From: Saccharomycopsis fibuligera x Saccharomycopsis cf. fibuligera
Lineage: Eukaryota > Ascomycota > Saccharomycetes > Ascoideales > Saccharomycopsidaceae
Reading direction: 5' to 3'
DNA: 64,000 nt
NCBI GenBank assembly: GCA_001936135.1
Contig: CP012818.1
Span: forward strand, 1,736,001-1,800,000
Positions within the stretch are counted from its first letter, which is position 1. The number at the start of each line of letters is the position of its first letter. The position numbers and the translations under genes were made by a program. Of this stretch, positions 1 to 10,414 are shown piece by piece. Under the pieces are notes generated by a model. That model had not been told where the DNA came from. It ran no database searches and was given only the letters and a program-made list of their open reading frames with translations.

Positions 1-2
1 CT

Positions 3-110
3 CAGATTAATGCAGCATCTAATGAAAATGCCAACTTTGATGCCAGTAACCCTTTCCAATTTGATGAAATTGAGTTATTAAGAGGTATAACAAAGATAGA
101 CAAACCTTGA
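3..110 (+). CDS. C-terminal end of an unidentified protein (partial)
   Basis: From base 3 there is an open frame of 35 codons ending in TGA at 108-110. It reads as a polar, Asn-rich tail ending in a short charged segment (ELLRGITKIDKP). The other two plus frames close early. A 27-nt T run and an AT-rich region follow, as expected of a yeast 3' flank. The rest of the gene lies left of the window, so I cannot name it. The frame choice is an inference from composition and from its position at the edge, converging on TRS20. Confidence 0.5.
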   Translation, partial: QINAASNENANFDASNPFQFDEIELLRGITKIDKP

Positions 111-720
111 AAAGGAACGTGTAAACACTGTACAATAGTAATGACTTTATTTTTATTTTTCTTAGATTTTTTTTTTCCTATTTTCCAGTTGGTTTTTTAG
201 TTTGGGAGACATCGAATGTATTTTTAGTTTTAGCCTTTTTTTTAGTATCTGTTTTTTTCATCAACTTTTTCAGTTTTTTTTTTTTTTTTTTTTTTTTTTT
301 CTTTTTTTTTATATCTGATTCATGCTGTTTTTAAAGTTTTTTTTTGTATCTCTATTTCGCTTTTTCTTTATTCCCATAGCTTATGACTCTTAAATTTTTC
401 ATTCTCATTTTATTTTGCTGTTGTGATGAATTTAATTCATTTACCAATGACTGTTTTGATAATTTTGACTATATACTCAGGATTATTAATATGAGCTGTT
501 GACTGCAAGACCTTTCAATATGCTAACGTATTGTCTTAATCTCTTGTTCTTTCACTACTAAGTGCTCACTTTTACCTCGCAGTTTATGTGTCATCTCATA
601 TCATTAACAATTTATTGACTATAATGCGTAAGCTAGTTGCTTTGTTCCGTTAATATAGTTTTTAACCTCAAAAGTATCACCTCGTATCACAACGACTAAG
701 TACAAATGTATCCAAGCAAC
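111..720. other. Convergent intergenic region, AT-rich
   Basis: This lies between the 3' end of the leftmost gene and the 3' end of TRS20. It is very T-rich, with a T27 run at 274-300 followed by a second run at 302-310. I see no ORF or RNA gene; it probably holds the 3' UTRs of both genes. Confidence 0.6.
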
Positions 721-1250
721 TCACAAGTACTTTTTTGCCAAAGCTTTGACCTTTAAATCAAAACTAGGACTTTTAATTACGTTATTGACATTGTAAAAAG
801 GATTTAATAGCGTCTTTGCATACAAGTCGTTAATTTCAAAGAAAAATTGTCTAATCGATTCTTCATTTTTCAATTCATGCAACAACAAGATTTTAACGTT
901 AGATGGCGTCACATAAGCACTAACAAAGTATCCGTAAAAATTGTCAATAACTTTCAAGTACATTGAGTTTTTAATCCATTGGAGATCCTCGACTAAATCC
1001 AAAGACGAATGTATTATAAATGGATTCAATTCTTTCATTTCTGGGGTAAACTAAACAAGATAGAAAGGTTGTTGTTAGTATTATGTATATCATAGAACAA
1101 AACTTTGGCGATGCACTGCTTTTGCAAGAAAAGATAAACGGATCATATACATACTTTGGAAGAACCATCGCCGCCTTGTCTATATGTTCCAAACTCTGCT
1201 TCGTATATTGGGTTGTCGCTTGTTCCTATCAAAGCCAAATAGTAAGACAT
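721..1250 (-). CDS. TRS20: TRAPP complex subunit Trs20 (sedlin/TRAPPC2 family), two exons
   Basis: Small core subunit of the TRAPP tethering complexes, which act in ER-to-Golgi and later Golgi traffic as exchange factors for Rab GTPases. Exon 1 is 1155-1250 (32 codons, from MSYYLALIGTSDNPIYEAEF) and exon 2 is 721-1050. The spliced protein is 141 residues, matching the usual ~140. The N-terminal strand with 'DNPIYE', the 'KELNPFIIHSSLDLVEDLQW' segment and the 'LLNPFYNVNNVIKSPSFD' C-terminal segment are diagnostic of sedlin. Exon 1 ends at AAA before GTATGT; exon 2 starts TTT ACC CCA GAA ATG, phase 0. The ATG at 1038 is internal: starting there would lose the conserved first strand. Confidence 0.95.
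1051..1154 (-). other. TRS20 intron (104 nt)
   Basis: On the minus strand the donor is GTATGT (1149-1154), the branch site is a perfect TACTAAC (1074-1080) and the acceptor is TTTAG (AG at 1051-1052). Splicing joins the two sedlin halves in phase 0. All three signals match the yeast consensus. Confidence 0.93.
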
Positions 1251-1752
1251 GTTAAGAGATTAACTAGTTTTGTGTTATTATTTCTAGTTTGAGTAACGCA
1301 CTTGTTGTGTCTAATTAAAATACCTGATGCAGAAATGGTAAACAATATAACTGTAAATGTAATGAAAGTTACAAAGATAAAGCCTTGCCCTATATCATAG
1401 GCGCTTGGAGTTAATTGATGCTCTCATTGACGCCCAGAGTTCGTTATAACGTTGTTCTTAACAAAACTGCTCTTGAAATTTACCCGTTTGCTGGTCTCAA
1501 GCATCCGCTATACTGGCACCACATTTTATTTATAGTGTGCGTAATGCTCCCGCTACAAGAGTTTCAAACTGTTTTGAGTTAACATATTTTTTTTTTGGGA
1601 TAATTAAATGACAGGGCTTAAAAGGTTAAAAACATGATATTTAATATGATAAACAACGAAAAAGAAACAAGAAATGATTAAGTAAAAGTCTAAATGGTAA
1701 ATAACAGAAAAAATTAAAAAAAAAAAAGGAAACGAAGAAAACTGATGAATGA
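1251..1752. other. Upstream region of TRS20 and 3' flank of the Mtc4-like gene
   Basis: Both neighbours are on the minus strand, so this holds the TRS20 promoter and the terminator of the 974-residue gene. It has T and A runs near 1588-1597 and 1715-1730. No ORF or RNA gene is evident. Confidence 0.5.
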
Positions 1753-4677
1753 TTACCAGAATATCCATTTTATAATCTTCCATGTAATTACAACAATCTT
1801 GAAAATGACCTTGAAAAAACTAATAACACACCAAATGAAATATAAAAATCCAATAATAGAGTATTCAATCAACGTAAATGCAGCTTTGTTTAACGCAAAC
1901 TCATTTTTGTTAATAATCATTAGTGTGCTATTCGTATGAGACAATTTGTCATTGATGTTTTTTAGATTGATAGATAATCTCGTATTAATGATAGAGATTA
2001 AACGGTCCGAAGTGGAGAGTAACATGTCAATTTTGTCTGAATGGTCATTGTGAATCTCGGCTTTTATGCCATTAAGTCTTTCAACTTCCCTAGTCAACGA
2101 CTTTAAATATATTGGTAATAGAGTGGAAATCCATTCTACACCTTTAATAACCTTATCATACTGTTCTTTGAAACTTGAGACGTTCTTGCAATGCGGTGAC
2201 ATCGTATTAATAGTTTTATCGAGCTCAAATAGTCTATCATATTTCTGTTTCTGCGCTGACAAGTGATTGTCTATTATATATAAATTTGCATTAATAAATT
2301 TGAGATCATTGAGCATATCGTACTTGACATCAGATTTTCTAGATAGTTGACTAGACCCGCTAGTCCCGCTATTAGTTTTTTTAATTTTATTTTCATTATT
2401 TAAAGTCTCGAGAGCTTGGAAGGGTGATAAGTATTCAATTTTTGGCACATCAGGAATGCTATTATTTTCATTTTCATTATCATCATCCAAGGGTTCCTTA
2501 TCTTCCGCATGAGCAGATTTTGGCAACAGGCCCAAAGGTTGATTCACAACCCCTCTTCTTGATAACGGTTCAATCAAAACCGTTCCCAATATATTAGTAC
2601 TTTTGTTTCGAGTGTCGCTAAGAGGCAGCAACGAACTTTCGCTTTTCGGAAAAACTAATGCATTCAGAGGCAGATCCTCAAGAGAGAGATAATTGTGGTT
2701 TATTGAATCTCGGGATCTGGCATTGGAACTATCACTGCTAGTTATAGTATTTTCTCTGCTTTTATTCATCTTATTGATAAGTTTGTTTTTCACAAAGCTC
2801 TTATTTTGTGATAACTTTTTCAATTTACTAGAAACATTATCAAGTTTCGATGATTCTTTCAAATATGGTGCTTCTTCATCATTGACCATAATTTTCGGCT
2901 CTTTTATATCATTGTCATTCAAAAAATTCACATCTCCTCTGCCGATGCCATCAGGCATGCCTGAGAAATCACCAGCGTGAAAACCCAAAACGTTGTCTCC
3001 TTCATGGCTTATAGAACTGCTATTGCTAAGAGAACCTCTATGCGGCAGAATTGACTTACCATTTATCAGTGGTATTGGTAGCGGAAAATGATGGTTTGGA
3101 CCTCCTGACAAATTGGCACTATAATTAAGCGGCTCAAAGCTAGGATCTGACTCGTTGTTAAGTTTTTCACTTTTTCTGCCAGAGACAGAGCTTTTATTAA
3201 AATGATTTTTTGTAATAGAATCCAAAAAAGGATTACTACTGTGATTCGCATTCTTGTAAAAATGAGCACCGCTACTACCACTACTCCGACGATGAAGATG
3301 ATGATGGTGATGGTGATTATGGCGACGATCATCGTCTTGAGTTTTTATATGATCGTAAAAAATTAGTTTATTTTTAGAGTTTTTTAACAAATGCCAATTC
3401 CTGACGCTCCAGTAAAAGTTGTTTGAAACCTCATCGGTATCTATTTCCCATATGAATTTTTTCTTTGAATTTTTTGAAAATGCAGTCGATGCCATTGGAT
3501 GCAAGCTATATGGCTTTGTTTCTAGGTGTACAGATGTATCCTCATATTTTTTCATTGCTTTCCTGTTTCTAATAATTTGCAATGGATTCCAACCTAATGT
3601 TTCCTCAACCAATACATCATGACCAAGATCATCACCCATGAAATTTTGGTTTAAAGGATGAATCTTAAAGGGTTGTTGAAATTTTTCCAAATACATATAA
3701 TAAGAAGTTAATGCTGCTTTTGTTCGTTGGGCTCTTATTAAAGTAGCTCTTGAGCATAAAAGAGGCTTTTTAGCGTAAGTGTCAAACGCACCTTCTTGCT
3801 GCGATAATTCAGTGGGAACTTCACGTTGGTTCTCAATAGGTTGCATATCATTGTATTTTTGTTGATGTTCATTCAACCTCTTCATCTTGTCGTTGTATTG
3901 CTCATTCAATGCCTTAATGTTGTACGTTTTTATCGGATCCAGAGAGCTATAGCTTGGGTCAGCAAAATCTGCCATCAAGGACTTCCTCATGTTCAAAATT
4001 AGGTATGATAGCTTTTTTGTCTCTTGAAGAATTTCGGGATTAGTATTGTGTAAAATTTGTGCTACCTTATTGTTTTCTGTGGTGAATTGTATAGGGTTGT
4101 CTGAGTCAGGCATAGTAGCACCTTGATTCACCGTATTAACGCTAGAAATGTCATCAGTATCCACGCTGTCAAATTTACTATCGACGGGGCTTATAGTGTT
4201 GTTCAGTGAATTAATATAGACTTTCCCCTGCTGATCTTCTTGACTGGTCCTGTTACCTTTTCTGGCATTTATAGAAGTTATGGTATCACTTTGAGAATTA
4301 ATATGCAGCTCGAGAGATTGCTTTAAGCTGGAATTCCCTTCGTTGATTTCTGCCTTTAGGGTTATTGATTTTGAATCTGGTTTGTTCAAGTTAAGTGAAT
4401 GTTTGCGTTTCTCTTTTCTGTTGTGTTTCTGAAACAGCTCCTCGCTAAAGTTATTATCATTGCGAGACATAAGCGAGTTGAAATCAAGCTGGAAGCCAAT
4501 GCTTTTGCGAAGCTGTGACTTACTGCTAGAATATCTTTTCTTCTTGTTAATGGAAGTGTTGGCATGAAGTCTAGTGGTATTGGAACTTGTGGTTGTGCTT
4601 GTGGAAACTTCACGCTGCTGTCGTACCGTGGGCTCAACATTAGCACTATTGTTGCAATTTTTGCCATTAATACTCAT
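1753..4677 (-). CDS. Large Ser/Asn-rich fungal protein with hydrophobic C-terminus, possibly Mtc4-like
   Basis: A 974-residue protein. The first ~300 residues are Ser/Thr/Asn-rich and look disordered. A conserved-looking block follows: RAQRTKAALTSYYMYLEKF near 310-330, GWNPLQIIRNRKAMKKYE near 362-380, and KKKFIWEIDTDE...FYWSVRNWHLL near 405-430. Next come a His run (~445-452) and a long low-complexity stretch. The last ~250 residues look helical (a region near 790-930) and end in a ~40-residue aromatic hydrophobic segment suggesting C-terminal membrane anchoring. The 'YNPLQ-x-IRNR' type block recalls the fungal Mtc4 (maintenance of telomere capping 4) family, but this is from memory and uncertain. 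The start is a true ATG at 4677; no better upstream candidate is seen. Function unknown. Confidence 0.75.
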   Translation of the reverse strand: MSINGKNCNNSANVEPTVRQQREVSTSTTTSSNTTRLHANTSINKKKRYSSSKSQLRKSIGFQLDFNSLMSRNDNNFSEELFQKHNRKEKRKHSLNLNKPDSKSITLKAEINEGNSSLKQSLELHINSQSDTITSINARKGNRTSQEDQQGKVYINSLNNTISPVDSKFDSVDTDDISSVNTVNQGATMPDSDNPIQFTTENNKVAQILHNTNPEILQETKKLSYLILNMRKSLMADFADPSYSSLDPIKTYNIKALNEQYNDKMKRLNEHQQKYNDMQPIENQREVPTELSQQEGAFDTYAKKPLLCSRATLIRAQRTKAALTSYYMYLEKFQQPFKIHPLNQNFMGDDLGHDVLVEETLGWNPLQIIRNRKAMKKYEDTSVHLETKPYSLHPMASTAFSKNSKKKFIWEIDTDEVSNNFYWSVRNWHLLKNSKNKLIFYDHIKTQDDDRRHNHHHHHHLHRRSSGSSGAHFYKNANHSSNPFLDSITKNHFNKSSVSGRKSEKLNNESDPSFEPLNYSANLSGGPNHHFPLPIPLINGKSILPHRGSLSNSSSISHEGDNVLGFHAGDFSGMPDGIGRGDVNFLNDNDIKEPKIMVNDEEAPYLKESSKLDNVSSKLKKLSQNKSFVKNKLINKMNKSRENTITSSDSSNARSRDSINHNYLSLEDLPLNALVFPKSESSLLPLSDTRNKSTNILGTVLIEPLSRRGVVNQPLGLLPKSAHAEDKEPLDDDNENENNSIPDVPKIEYLSPFQALETLNNENKIKKTNSGTSGSSQLSRKSDVKYDMLNDLKFINANLYIIDNHLSAQKQKYDRLFELDKTINTMSPHCKNVSSFKEQYDKVIKGVEWISTLLPIYLKSLTREVERLNGIKAEIHNDHSDKIDMLLSTSDRLISIINTRLSINLKNINDKLSHTNSTLMIINKNEFALNKAAFTLIEYSIIGFLYFIWCVISFFKVIFKIVVITWKIIKWIFW

Positions 4678-4902
4678 GGTTGGTGATGTCTATTGTTGGG
4701 ATTTTTGTTAATCCTGGTATTACAATTGCATGGCCGAGAATTTTTTAGTGTGTTCCAGCAAAATTCAATGAGTGTCTGGAGTTATAATGAATAGCTTTTG
4801 GACACTAATAGTTCTCTCTTTCACTTGCGCATCGCTATTAGTAATTTATTCTTTCCTTTTACCGCTTTGCCTTTTTTTTCTGTTTTCTGTTTTCTATTTT
4901 CT

Positions 4903-4937
<35 letters not shown>

Positions 4938-5296
4938 AATTTTGACGTTGGTGTGGAAAATACAGATCCTTGTCAATGCTAATACACACTAATGTTAATA
5001 AACATCATTTTCGTTATTGGCGCTAAATATCTTACTTAGATTTCAATACACAATTTTATTCCATAAAATGGGGTCAATGAATGAAGCTTTTGCTTGTTTT
5101 CAGCAAAATGCTTGATGTTGGTTGACGTCGCATACTGTAATGTACTGCCCCTGTCATGACTGCCGAAAACTTTATGTAAAATTTTTATTTTTTTTAGAGA
5201 CCGAAAATAGGCGATGAGATGATATAAAGCCAAATCAATGCGAACCGGCCTCATTTCTCTTCCGACTACTGTTTAGCCCACACCCACACAGTAAAC
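4678..5296. other. Divergent promoter region (Mtc4-like / RSM22)
   Basis: Upstream of both flanking genes. It contains a T32 run at 4904-4935, the kind of poly(dA:dT) tract that excludes nucleosomes in yeast promoters. No ORF of note. Confidence 0.55.
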
Positions 5297-7717
5297 ATGT
5301 TGAGAGCTATATCGTTGAAATCAAAATGTATTAGACCTATTACTAGATCCTTTCATGCAGTTCCTTACGTTTTGACTTCCAAATCATTGGAGAATGTCAC
5401 ATCTACCAATAAAGTGAAGAGCATAAACGAATCCTTGTCTGACTTAAGTCCAGAAGACGTCGAGGGATCAACTTTGCCATTCAATATTTTAAAACACAGT
5501 GAGACCTATGGACAGTTGGTGCGATCTGAGCATGAATCTGTTGATGATACTCTCAGCGAGAGCAAGATTAAAGTTATTGACAGACAAGATTTTATTGCAG
5601 GGAACTATTTTGCAGATAATTCTAGAGAAGATGAGTTAAAAACAAGATACTTGCCTGAGACGCTTGATGGCAAATTCATAAAACATCAAATACAATTACC
5701 CGAAGAAATTGCTAAAGCTATTCACAACAACATCATAGGAGCAAGTTTTAACATTAATACCCTTAGAAGAACTGCAGCAAGAATGTTTATCTCTATGAGT
5801 GAAAATGGTCTTCACCAGCCACCTCGGACTCAATTTGAAGTTGACGCCTACATCGCCACCATATTCTTACAAAACTATGCCACGGCTTATCAAGTATTGA
5901 ATGAACTCAAATCTAAAATCGAGCAAGTTGGTGAGAAGTTTAACCCAAAAAAAATTCTTGATGTTGGGTACGGTCCAGCTACGGGGATACTTGCTTTAAA
6001 TGAAATCATGGGGAATGATTTCAAACCAGAATTGAAACACGCTAATATTACCGGTGTTGCTAGAGGGGTTGCTGAAATGAAAGATAGGGCCAAAATATTG
6101 TTAAGTAGACAACTTAATGAAGTACCTTTGGAAAAACTTTCCCCTGAGCAACAACGTGAAGTTACCAAAAAGGAAGCTACGATACCAAAAAATGATATTG
6201 AAGAAGAGCATAAAAATGAAGGTGAAAAGCGCAAAAAATATAAAGACGAAGGTGATTATATTGGCCCTGTTGATACTAGAAGAATCAAGATTCGTACCAA
6301 ACTCGTGGACTCTGTTCCGGGTAGTCAACAATATGACTTAATCATTGTTACTCATCAATTATTGAAAGACGCATTTAATTTTCCATTTGGTATTGATGAT
6401 GCCATTGAATACTATTTACGCTTATTACTACCAGGCGGTCATTTAGTGATATTAGAAAGAGGTAACCCATTAGGCTTTGAAATAATTGCTCGTGCAAGAC
6501 AAATTATGATAAGGCCTGAAAATTACTCCAAGTACGAGTTTGGCAAGATTCCTAGACCTTGGATTAGAGGTTCTACCATCAAACCACAAAAACAATATGT
6601 TCCAACCGAAGAAGATTTGAAAGTGAAGGAAACATTGGATAAGAAATTTGGTGTGGTGGATGAATCTGAGTTAGCATTTGAAAAAGATTTAACTGAAGAA
6701 TTTGATTTAGAAGAAGTGCCTAAAGAAGGGAAACCACAACCTCCTATCAAATCTGACTACTATCTTAAAGTTGTAGCACCATATCCAAATCACTTGAAGT
6801 GTCCATTACAAATGCAAAACCCAAGATACTATAACTATTCCAAAGGTTCCAACTTGAACTGGTTAAATTTCAGTGCTTCTGTATCTAGACCAAAGTTTTC
6901 CATTGAATTCAAGAAAGGATCCATATTAGCAGGCAAGTGGGAGAAACCTGGAGATGGTGTTGCACCCAGAGGACTGGTGGGGGCTGGTAGTGGTAGACCA
7001 AATGGAAGAAATTTCGAGAAAGTTAACTTCAACTACCTTATTATGCAAAGAACTAATCAAGATGAGCAATCTATATTAGAACTTGAACAAGAAAGAGAAA
7101 GGATCAAGAAAGTTACTGAAGAAATTGATGCCGCCGAAGAAGCCAAAAATTTTAAACTTAAAGACGAGCTTGTGAAAGCTGAAGTAGAAAAAGCAACTAA
7201 CGGCAAAAGCTCAGAGTACTGGCCAAGAATTATTCGTTCGCCAATGAAAAGAAAAGGACATGTTATTATTCATGTATTGACTTTTGACGGTAACATTGAA
7301 AAGTGGATTATTCCTCGTTCTATTGGCAAAGATGTTTATCATGATGCAAGAAAGGCTACCAAGGGTGATAATTGGTGTCATGGTTATAAAACAAGAACCA
7401 TTTTGTTTGGAAGTAACCATACGAAACACACCAAGACGCAATATGAAAAGTATTACGAGACGTTTAAAGAATATGAGATGGCAGAAAAAAAACAAGCTAA
7501 AAAATTAAAGAAAGAAAACAAGAAAGTAGAAAAGAAGGCTAGACAGCAGCAAGAAATCCAAGAGTTTTATGATATTAATAGCGAACCTCTGGTGTTGGGA
7601 AACTCATCTGAGGAACTAAGTGCGGCTCTAGAAGAAGACGATGAGGTCTTGGAAGCTAAAATGGCCAGAAATTTGAGACCATACATTGAGGAGTACGAAA
7701 CCAAGTTGAAAAAATAA
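5297..7717 (+). CDS. RSM22: Mitochondrial ribosome small-subunit assembly factor Rsm22 (METTL17 family)
   Basis: Methyltransferase-fold protein that associates with the assembling mitochondrial small ribosomal subunit. It has 806 residues. The N-terminus (MLRAISLKSK...TRSFHA) is basic, Ser/Arg-rich and acid-free, like a matrix presequence. The Rossmann motif I is at ~221-230 (LDVGYGPATG). 'QYDLIIVTHQLL' (~345-356) and 'LLPGGHLVILERGNPLGF' (~377-394) continue the fold. The C-terminal family blocks are 'CPLQMQNPRYYNYSK' (502-516), 'WPRIIRSPMKRKGHVIIHVL' and 'KDVYHDARKATKGDNW'. A charged Lys/Glu insertion lies within the fold (~275-325). Of the cysteines that bind an Fe-S cluster in METTL17, only C502 is recognisable (see findings). 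The start at 5297 is the first ATG and gives the presequence. Confidence 0.93.
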   Translation: MLRAISLKSKCIRPITRSFHAVPYVLTSKSLENVTSTNKVKSINESLSDLSPEDVEGSTLPFNILKHSETYGQLVRSEHESVDDTLSESKIKVIDRQDFIAGNYFADNSREDELKTRYLPETLDGKFIKHQIQLPEEIAKAIHNNIIGASFNINTLRRTAARMFISMSENGLHQPPRTQFEVDAYIATIFLQNYATAYQVLNELKSKIEQVGEKFNPKKILDVGYGPATGILALNEIMGNDFKPELKHANITGVARGVAEMKDRAKILLSRQLNEVPLEKLSPEQQREVTKKEATIPKNDIEEEHKNEGEKRKKYKDEGDYIGPVDTRRIKIRTKLVDSVPGSQQYDLIIVTHQLLKDAFNFPFGIDDAIEYYLRLLLPGGHLVILERGNPLGFEIIARARQIMIRPENYSKYEFGKIPRPWIRGSTIKPQKQYVPTEEDLKVKETLDKKFGVVDESELAFEKDLTEEFDLEEVPKEGKPQPPIKSDYYLKVVAPYPNHLKCPLQMQNPRYYNYSKGSNLNWLNFSASVSRPKFSIEFKKGSILAGKWEKPGDGVAPRGLVGAGSGRPNGRNFEKVNFNYLIMQRTNQDEQSILELEQERERIKKVTEEIDAAEEAKNFKLKDELVKAEVEKATNGKSSEYWPRIIRSPMKRKGHVIIHVLTFDGNIEKWIIPRSIGKDVYHDARKATKGDNWCHGYKTRTILFGSNHTKHTKTQYEKYYETFKEYEMAEKKQAKKLKKENKKVEKKARQQQEIQEFYDINSEPLVLGNSSEELSAALEEDDEVLEAKMARNLRPYIEEYETKLKK

Positions 7718-8635
7718 AAACTTAGTGTTTATTTTTTAAAAATTTTTTTTATTTTTCGGCATTCATATCATATCTTTGCAACACAATTGTTTTATTTAAT
7801 TTACTTTTGTAAATAGGGCTTAGAACGTCATGCTGAAAGATGCACACGCTTGTATATACATCTGATGAGCTAAATTAGCCTTTCGTGTAATGTCACTTTT
7901 TGGTGAGCTGAATAAAAGCAACCTTGCAAATAGTCAACTTATCAAGCTAAATGGTATACAAAATTGTTAGCATCAATTTGCTCCGGAGATTAATATTGGA
8001 TAACTATAGAAGATGAGGACGTGTAATTAGTGTTGTATCAAATGCTGCACGTAAAATATTTAGATCGTCTTTGTGTTGTCGGAGCACAATTAATTTGAAC
8101 TATTAGTAAAAAAAAAAACATAAAATGTAAATGTTGCACAGCGCTAATGGAAACCATCTTTAGAATCCGAAATCTACTATATCTTACCATCTTTTTATCT
8201 TCTATATGAACACTCTAGTATCAGTAAACTGCCCCCAGATTGGGGCAACTTTTGCTGTGATTTATATTTGTAGTTTCCCGGTCTGGGTTCTCTCCTGTTT
8301 AATCTGCGTTGCGCCATGCAGGCTTCTGAAGACCCAAAATTTTGGGATAGGAGACTAACGCACATAAATGCACGCTGCTGCGGGGCTTTGCAGCGATGAT
8401 AAAACGTATCGAATCAGGTTTAATCAAACAGGCAGGCTTTGATTATCAACTGAAGAATTGTTGGATATATCTATTCGGGGCCGCACAGTAGCTGTTTATA
8501 GTGAGCAACCATTTACCGGTAGTTTTAGGTGTTTCGGCAAAGTAAAGATATCAATAAGATAACGACAAGCAGTCAGATACCTTGGATACTACATAGAACA
8601 CAAAATAATTGACCCTACGATATCTATTTTCCATA
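7718..8635. other. Intergenic: RSM22 3' flank and promoter of the 592-residue gene
   Basis: Tandem plus-strand genes flank it. The left part is AT-rich with a T-rich 3' flank; the right part (8220-8560) is more GC-balanced. No ORF, tRNA or repeat array is visible. Confidence 0.5.
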
Positions 8636-10414
8636 ATGCCTCATCCACAAGGTATGACCACAACACAGACAGTAAAATCAAATGGCTGTGTTTTTGATGG
8701 ATCAATTGGTAACAGTAATCGCATTTCATGCTCTTTACTCCATTTGAATACATCATTTCCTACCAAATATATTAGCCTAAATCTTCATGAAAGTCAATTA
8801 ATGACTTCCGAATCAATTCCTTCCGTCTTCTCTAAAAAGAGTGACAGTTTAGAGGATATTGGTTCCGTCACCAGCACAAATATCACCAAACAGCTTTCAA
8901 ACACTTCCGTATTTAGTGGAACTAATACCAAAGCAAGCTTAAATATTGTGCCACAAAGCAAAATTTTGAAAAGCAATCTGAGCTACTCTAAGCCAAAACA
9001 ACTTGCATGCAGTAGAGAGTACCGGAATACAGACAGTGTATATTTTGATGGTCCAAAAAAATTAATCAAAATTGGGGGTACTGAAAACTTCCTTTTCAAA
9101 AGCAATTATGGAGATGAAGAAGACGAAGAATGTATCAATATAGAAGATTACCGAAACGAAACACAGAAAAGAAAAATGCAATCCCTAGAAGAAAAATTGA
9201 ATGATATTTACCAAAATGAGTTTCTATCAGATTCTGAATCTTCGCTTGAATCCTTTTCATATCGTCGGAAAAGAAACGAAGATAGGTATAACTATAAAAC
9301 AAATGTCGCGCAAAGACAAAGCAAGGCTACCACAGATTCTTGTATTTACACTACCTCCACGTGGGGTGATTTGCCAATATTGGGAAACCCAAATATTGAG
9401 CCATCATCACTAGAAATGAGATCCTTTGAAACTTTAAAGAATAGCGGCATAAGCAACGAACTGCTTCCAAGAGAGCCACTTTCTTCCAAGTTCAAAGCCC
9501 TCCCAAAAGAAAATGCCCAATCACAGATAAAAAACAGTACTAGTGTTCCTGCTTCTGCTTGCAACTCTCCTGTGATAAAAAAGAAACTTTCAACAAATTT
9601 TTTGCGAAGAGCCAATAGCAAATCTAGTGAGCACACAACTACAAGTATTACTACCCCAAACACAACAATCATGAGCATAGCCACAACCACTTCAACTACA
9701 ACCAAAGAAAATTCTTCCATTTTAGGATCCGCCACGGGATTTGCTACTATTGTAGGCCACAAATTGCCTAGATGGTCCATGATACAGAATCTTAAACATC
9801 TGCCTAGAAACCATAATAAAAGCAGTAGCAGCAACAGTAATTTGGAACAGATCATACTCAAAAACAGTAGCAACGATATCAGCCACGACAACGGCAACGA
9901 CAATAGCCCCATCATACATGCTCACATTCAAAAGCACAGTGTGAATGAAAATATAAAGTTAAAAAAATTGGCCATAACTAACATATTTATCTCTAGGAAA
10001 GAAATTCAACAAAAGAAAAGAAACTCTGCTATGATTTTACAGTCTGCCTCAGGTTCGGCAGCACAACAGCAACAAAACCAACTTCTTGAACTGCCACAAC
10101 AGATTCAGGGACATGAAGAAGAGGCTCCAGAGAATAGAATCATCAGAGGTAATTTACTCAATAAGGACTTTTTGAACTATCTTAATAGCCACAGCCCATT
10201 AGATATTTCTAGAACTAATGGTAGTGCTACTGAATATAGTGGCAGAGCACAAAGTATAAGGAGCTTTAATATCAATGGTGACGCCAGTAGTAGCAATTCA
10301 AGCAGCATATGGCATATTGGCCCTGGCATTACCGAGGAAAGACCAGGTCAAGGTCAAAGGCAAGGGCTGAAAATATCGCTCACAAAATCTTTTTCTAGGT
10401 TGCTTAAGAAATAA
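8636..10414 (+). CDS. Unidentified Ser/Thr/Asn-rich protein (592 residues)
   Basis: I do not recognise this protein. The open frame extends to a TTG at 8609, but the first ATG is at 8636 (MPHPQGMTTTQ), followed by a second Met six codons on. Most of the chain is polar and probably disordered, with runs of Ser, Thr and Asn and Thr-rich stretches near residues 335-365. A more ordered-looking patch is 'GHKLPRWSMIQNLKHLPRNHN' near 380-400. The extreme C-terminus (LKISLTKSFSRLLKK) is a basic amphipathic segment. There is no membrane span or catalytic motif. Many S/T-P and basic sites suggest a phosphoregulated protein, but that is only inference. It is followed by a T26 run. Confidence 0.75.
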   Translation: MPHPQGMTTTQTVKSNGCVFDGSIGNSNRISCSLLHLNTSFPTKYISLNLHESQLMTSESIPSVFSKKSDSLEDIGSVTSTNITKQLSNTSVFSGTNTKASLNIVPQSKILKSNLSYSKPKQLACSREYRNTDSVYFDGPKKLIKIGGTENFLFKSNYGDEEDEECINIEDYRNETQKRKMQSLEEKLNDIYQNEFLSDSESSLESFSYRRKRNEDRYNYKTNVAQRQSKATTDSCIYTTSTWGDLPILGNPNIEPSSLEMRSFETLKNSGISNELLPREPLSSKFKALPKENAQSQIKNSTSVPASACNSPVIKKKLSTNFLRRANSKSSEHTTTSITTPNTTIMSIATTTSTTTKENSSILGSATGFATIVGHKLPRWSMIQNLKHLPRNHNKSSSSNSNLEQIILKNSSNDISHDNGNDNSPIIHAHIQKHSVNENIKLKKLAITNIFISRKEIQQKKRNSAMILQSASGSAAQQQQNQLLELPQQIQGHEEEAPENRIIRGNLLNKDFLNYLNSHSPLDISRTNGSATEYSGRAQSIRSFNINGDASSSNSSSIWHIGPGITEERPGQGQRQGLKISLTKSFSRLLKK

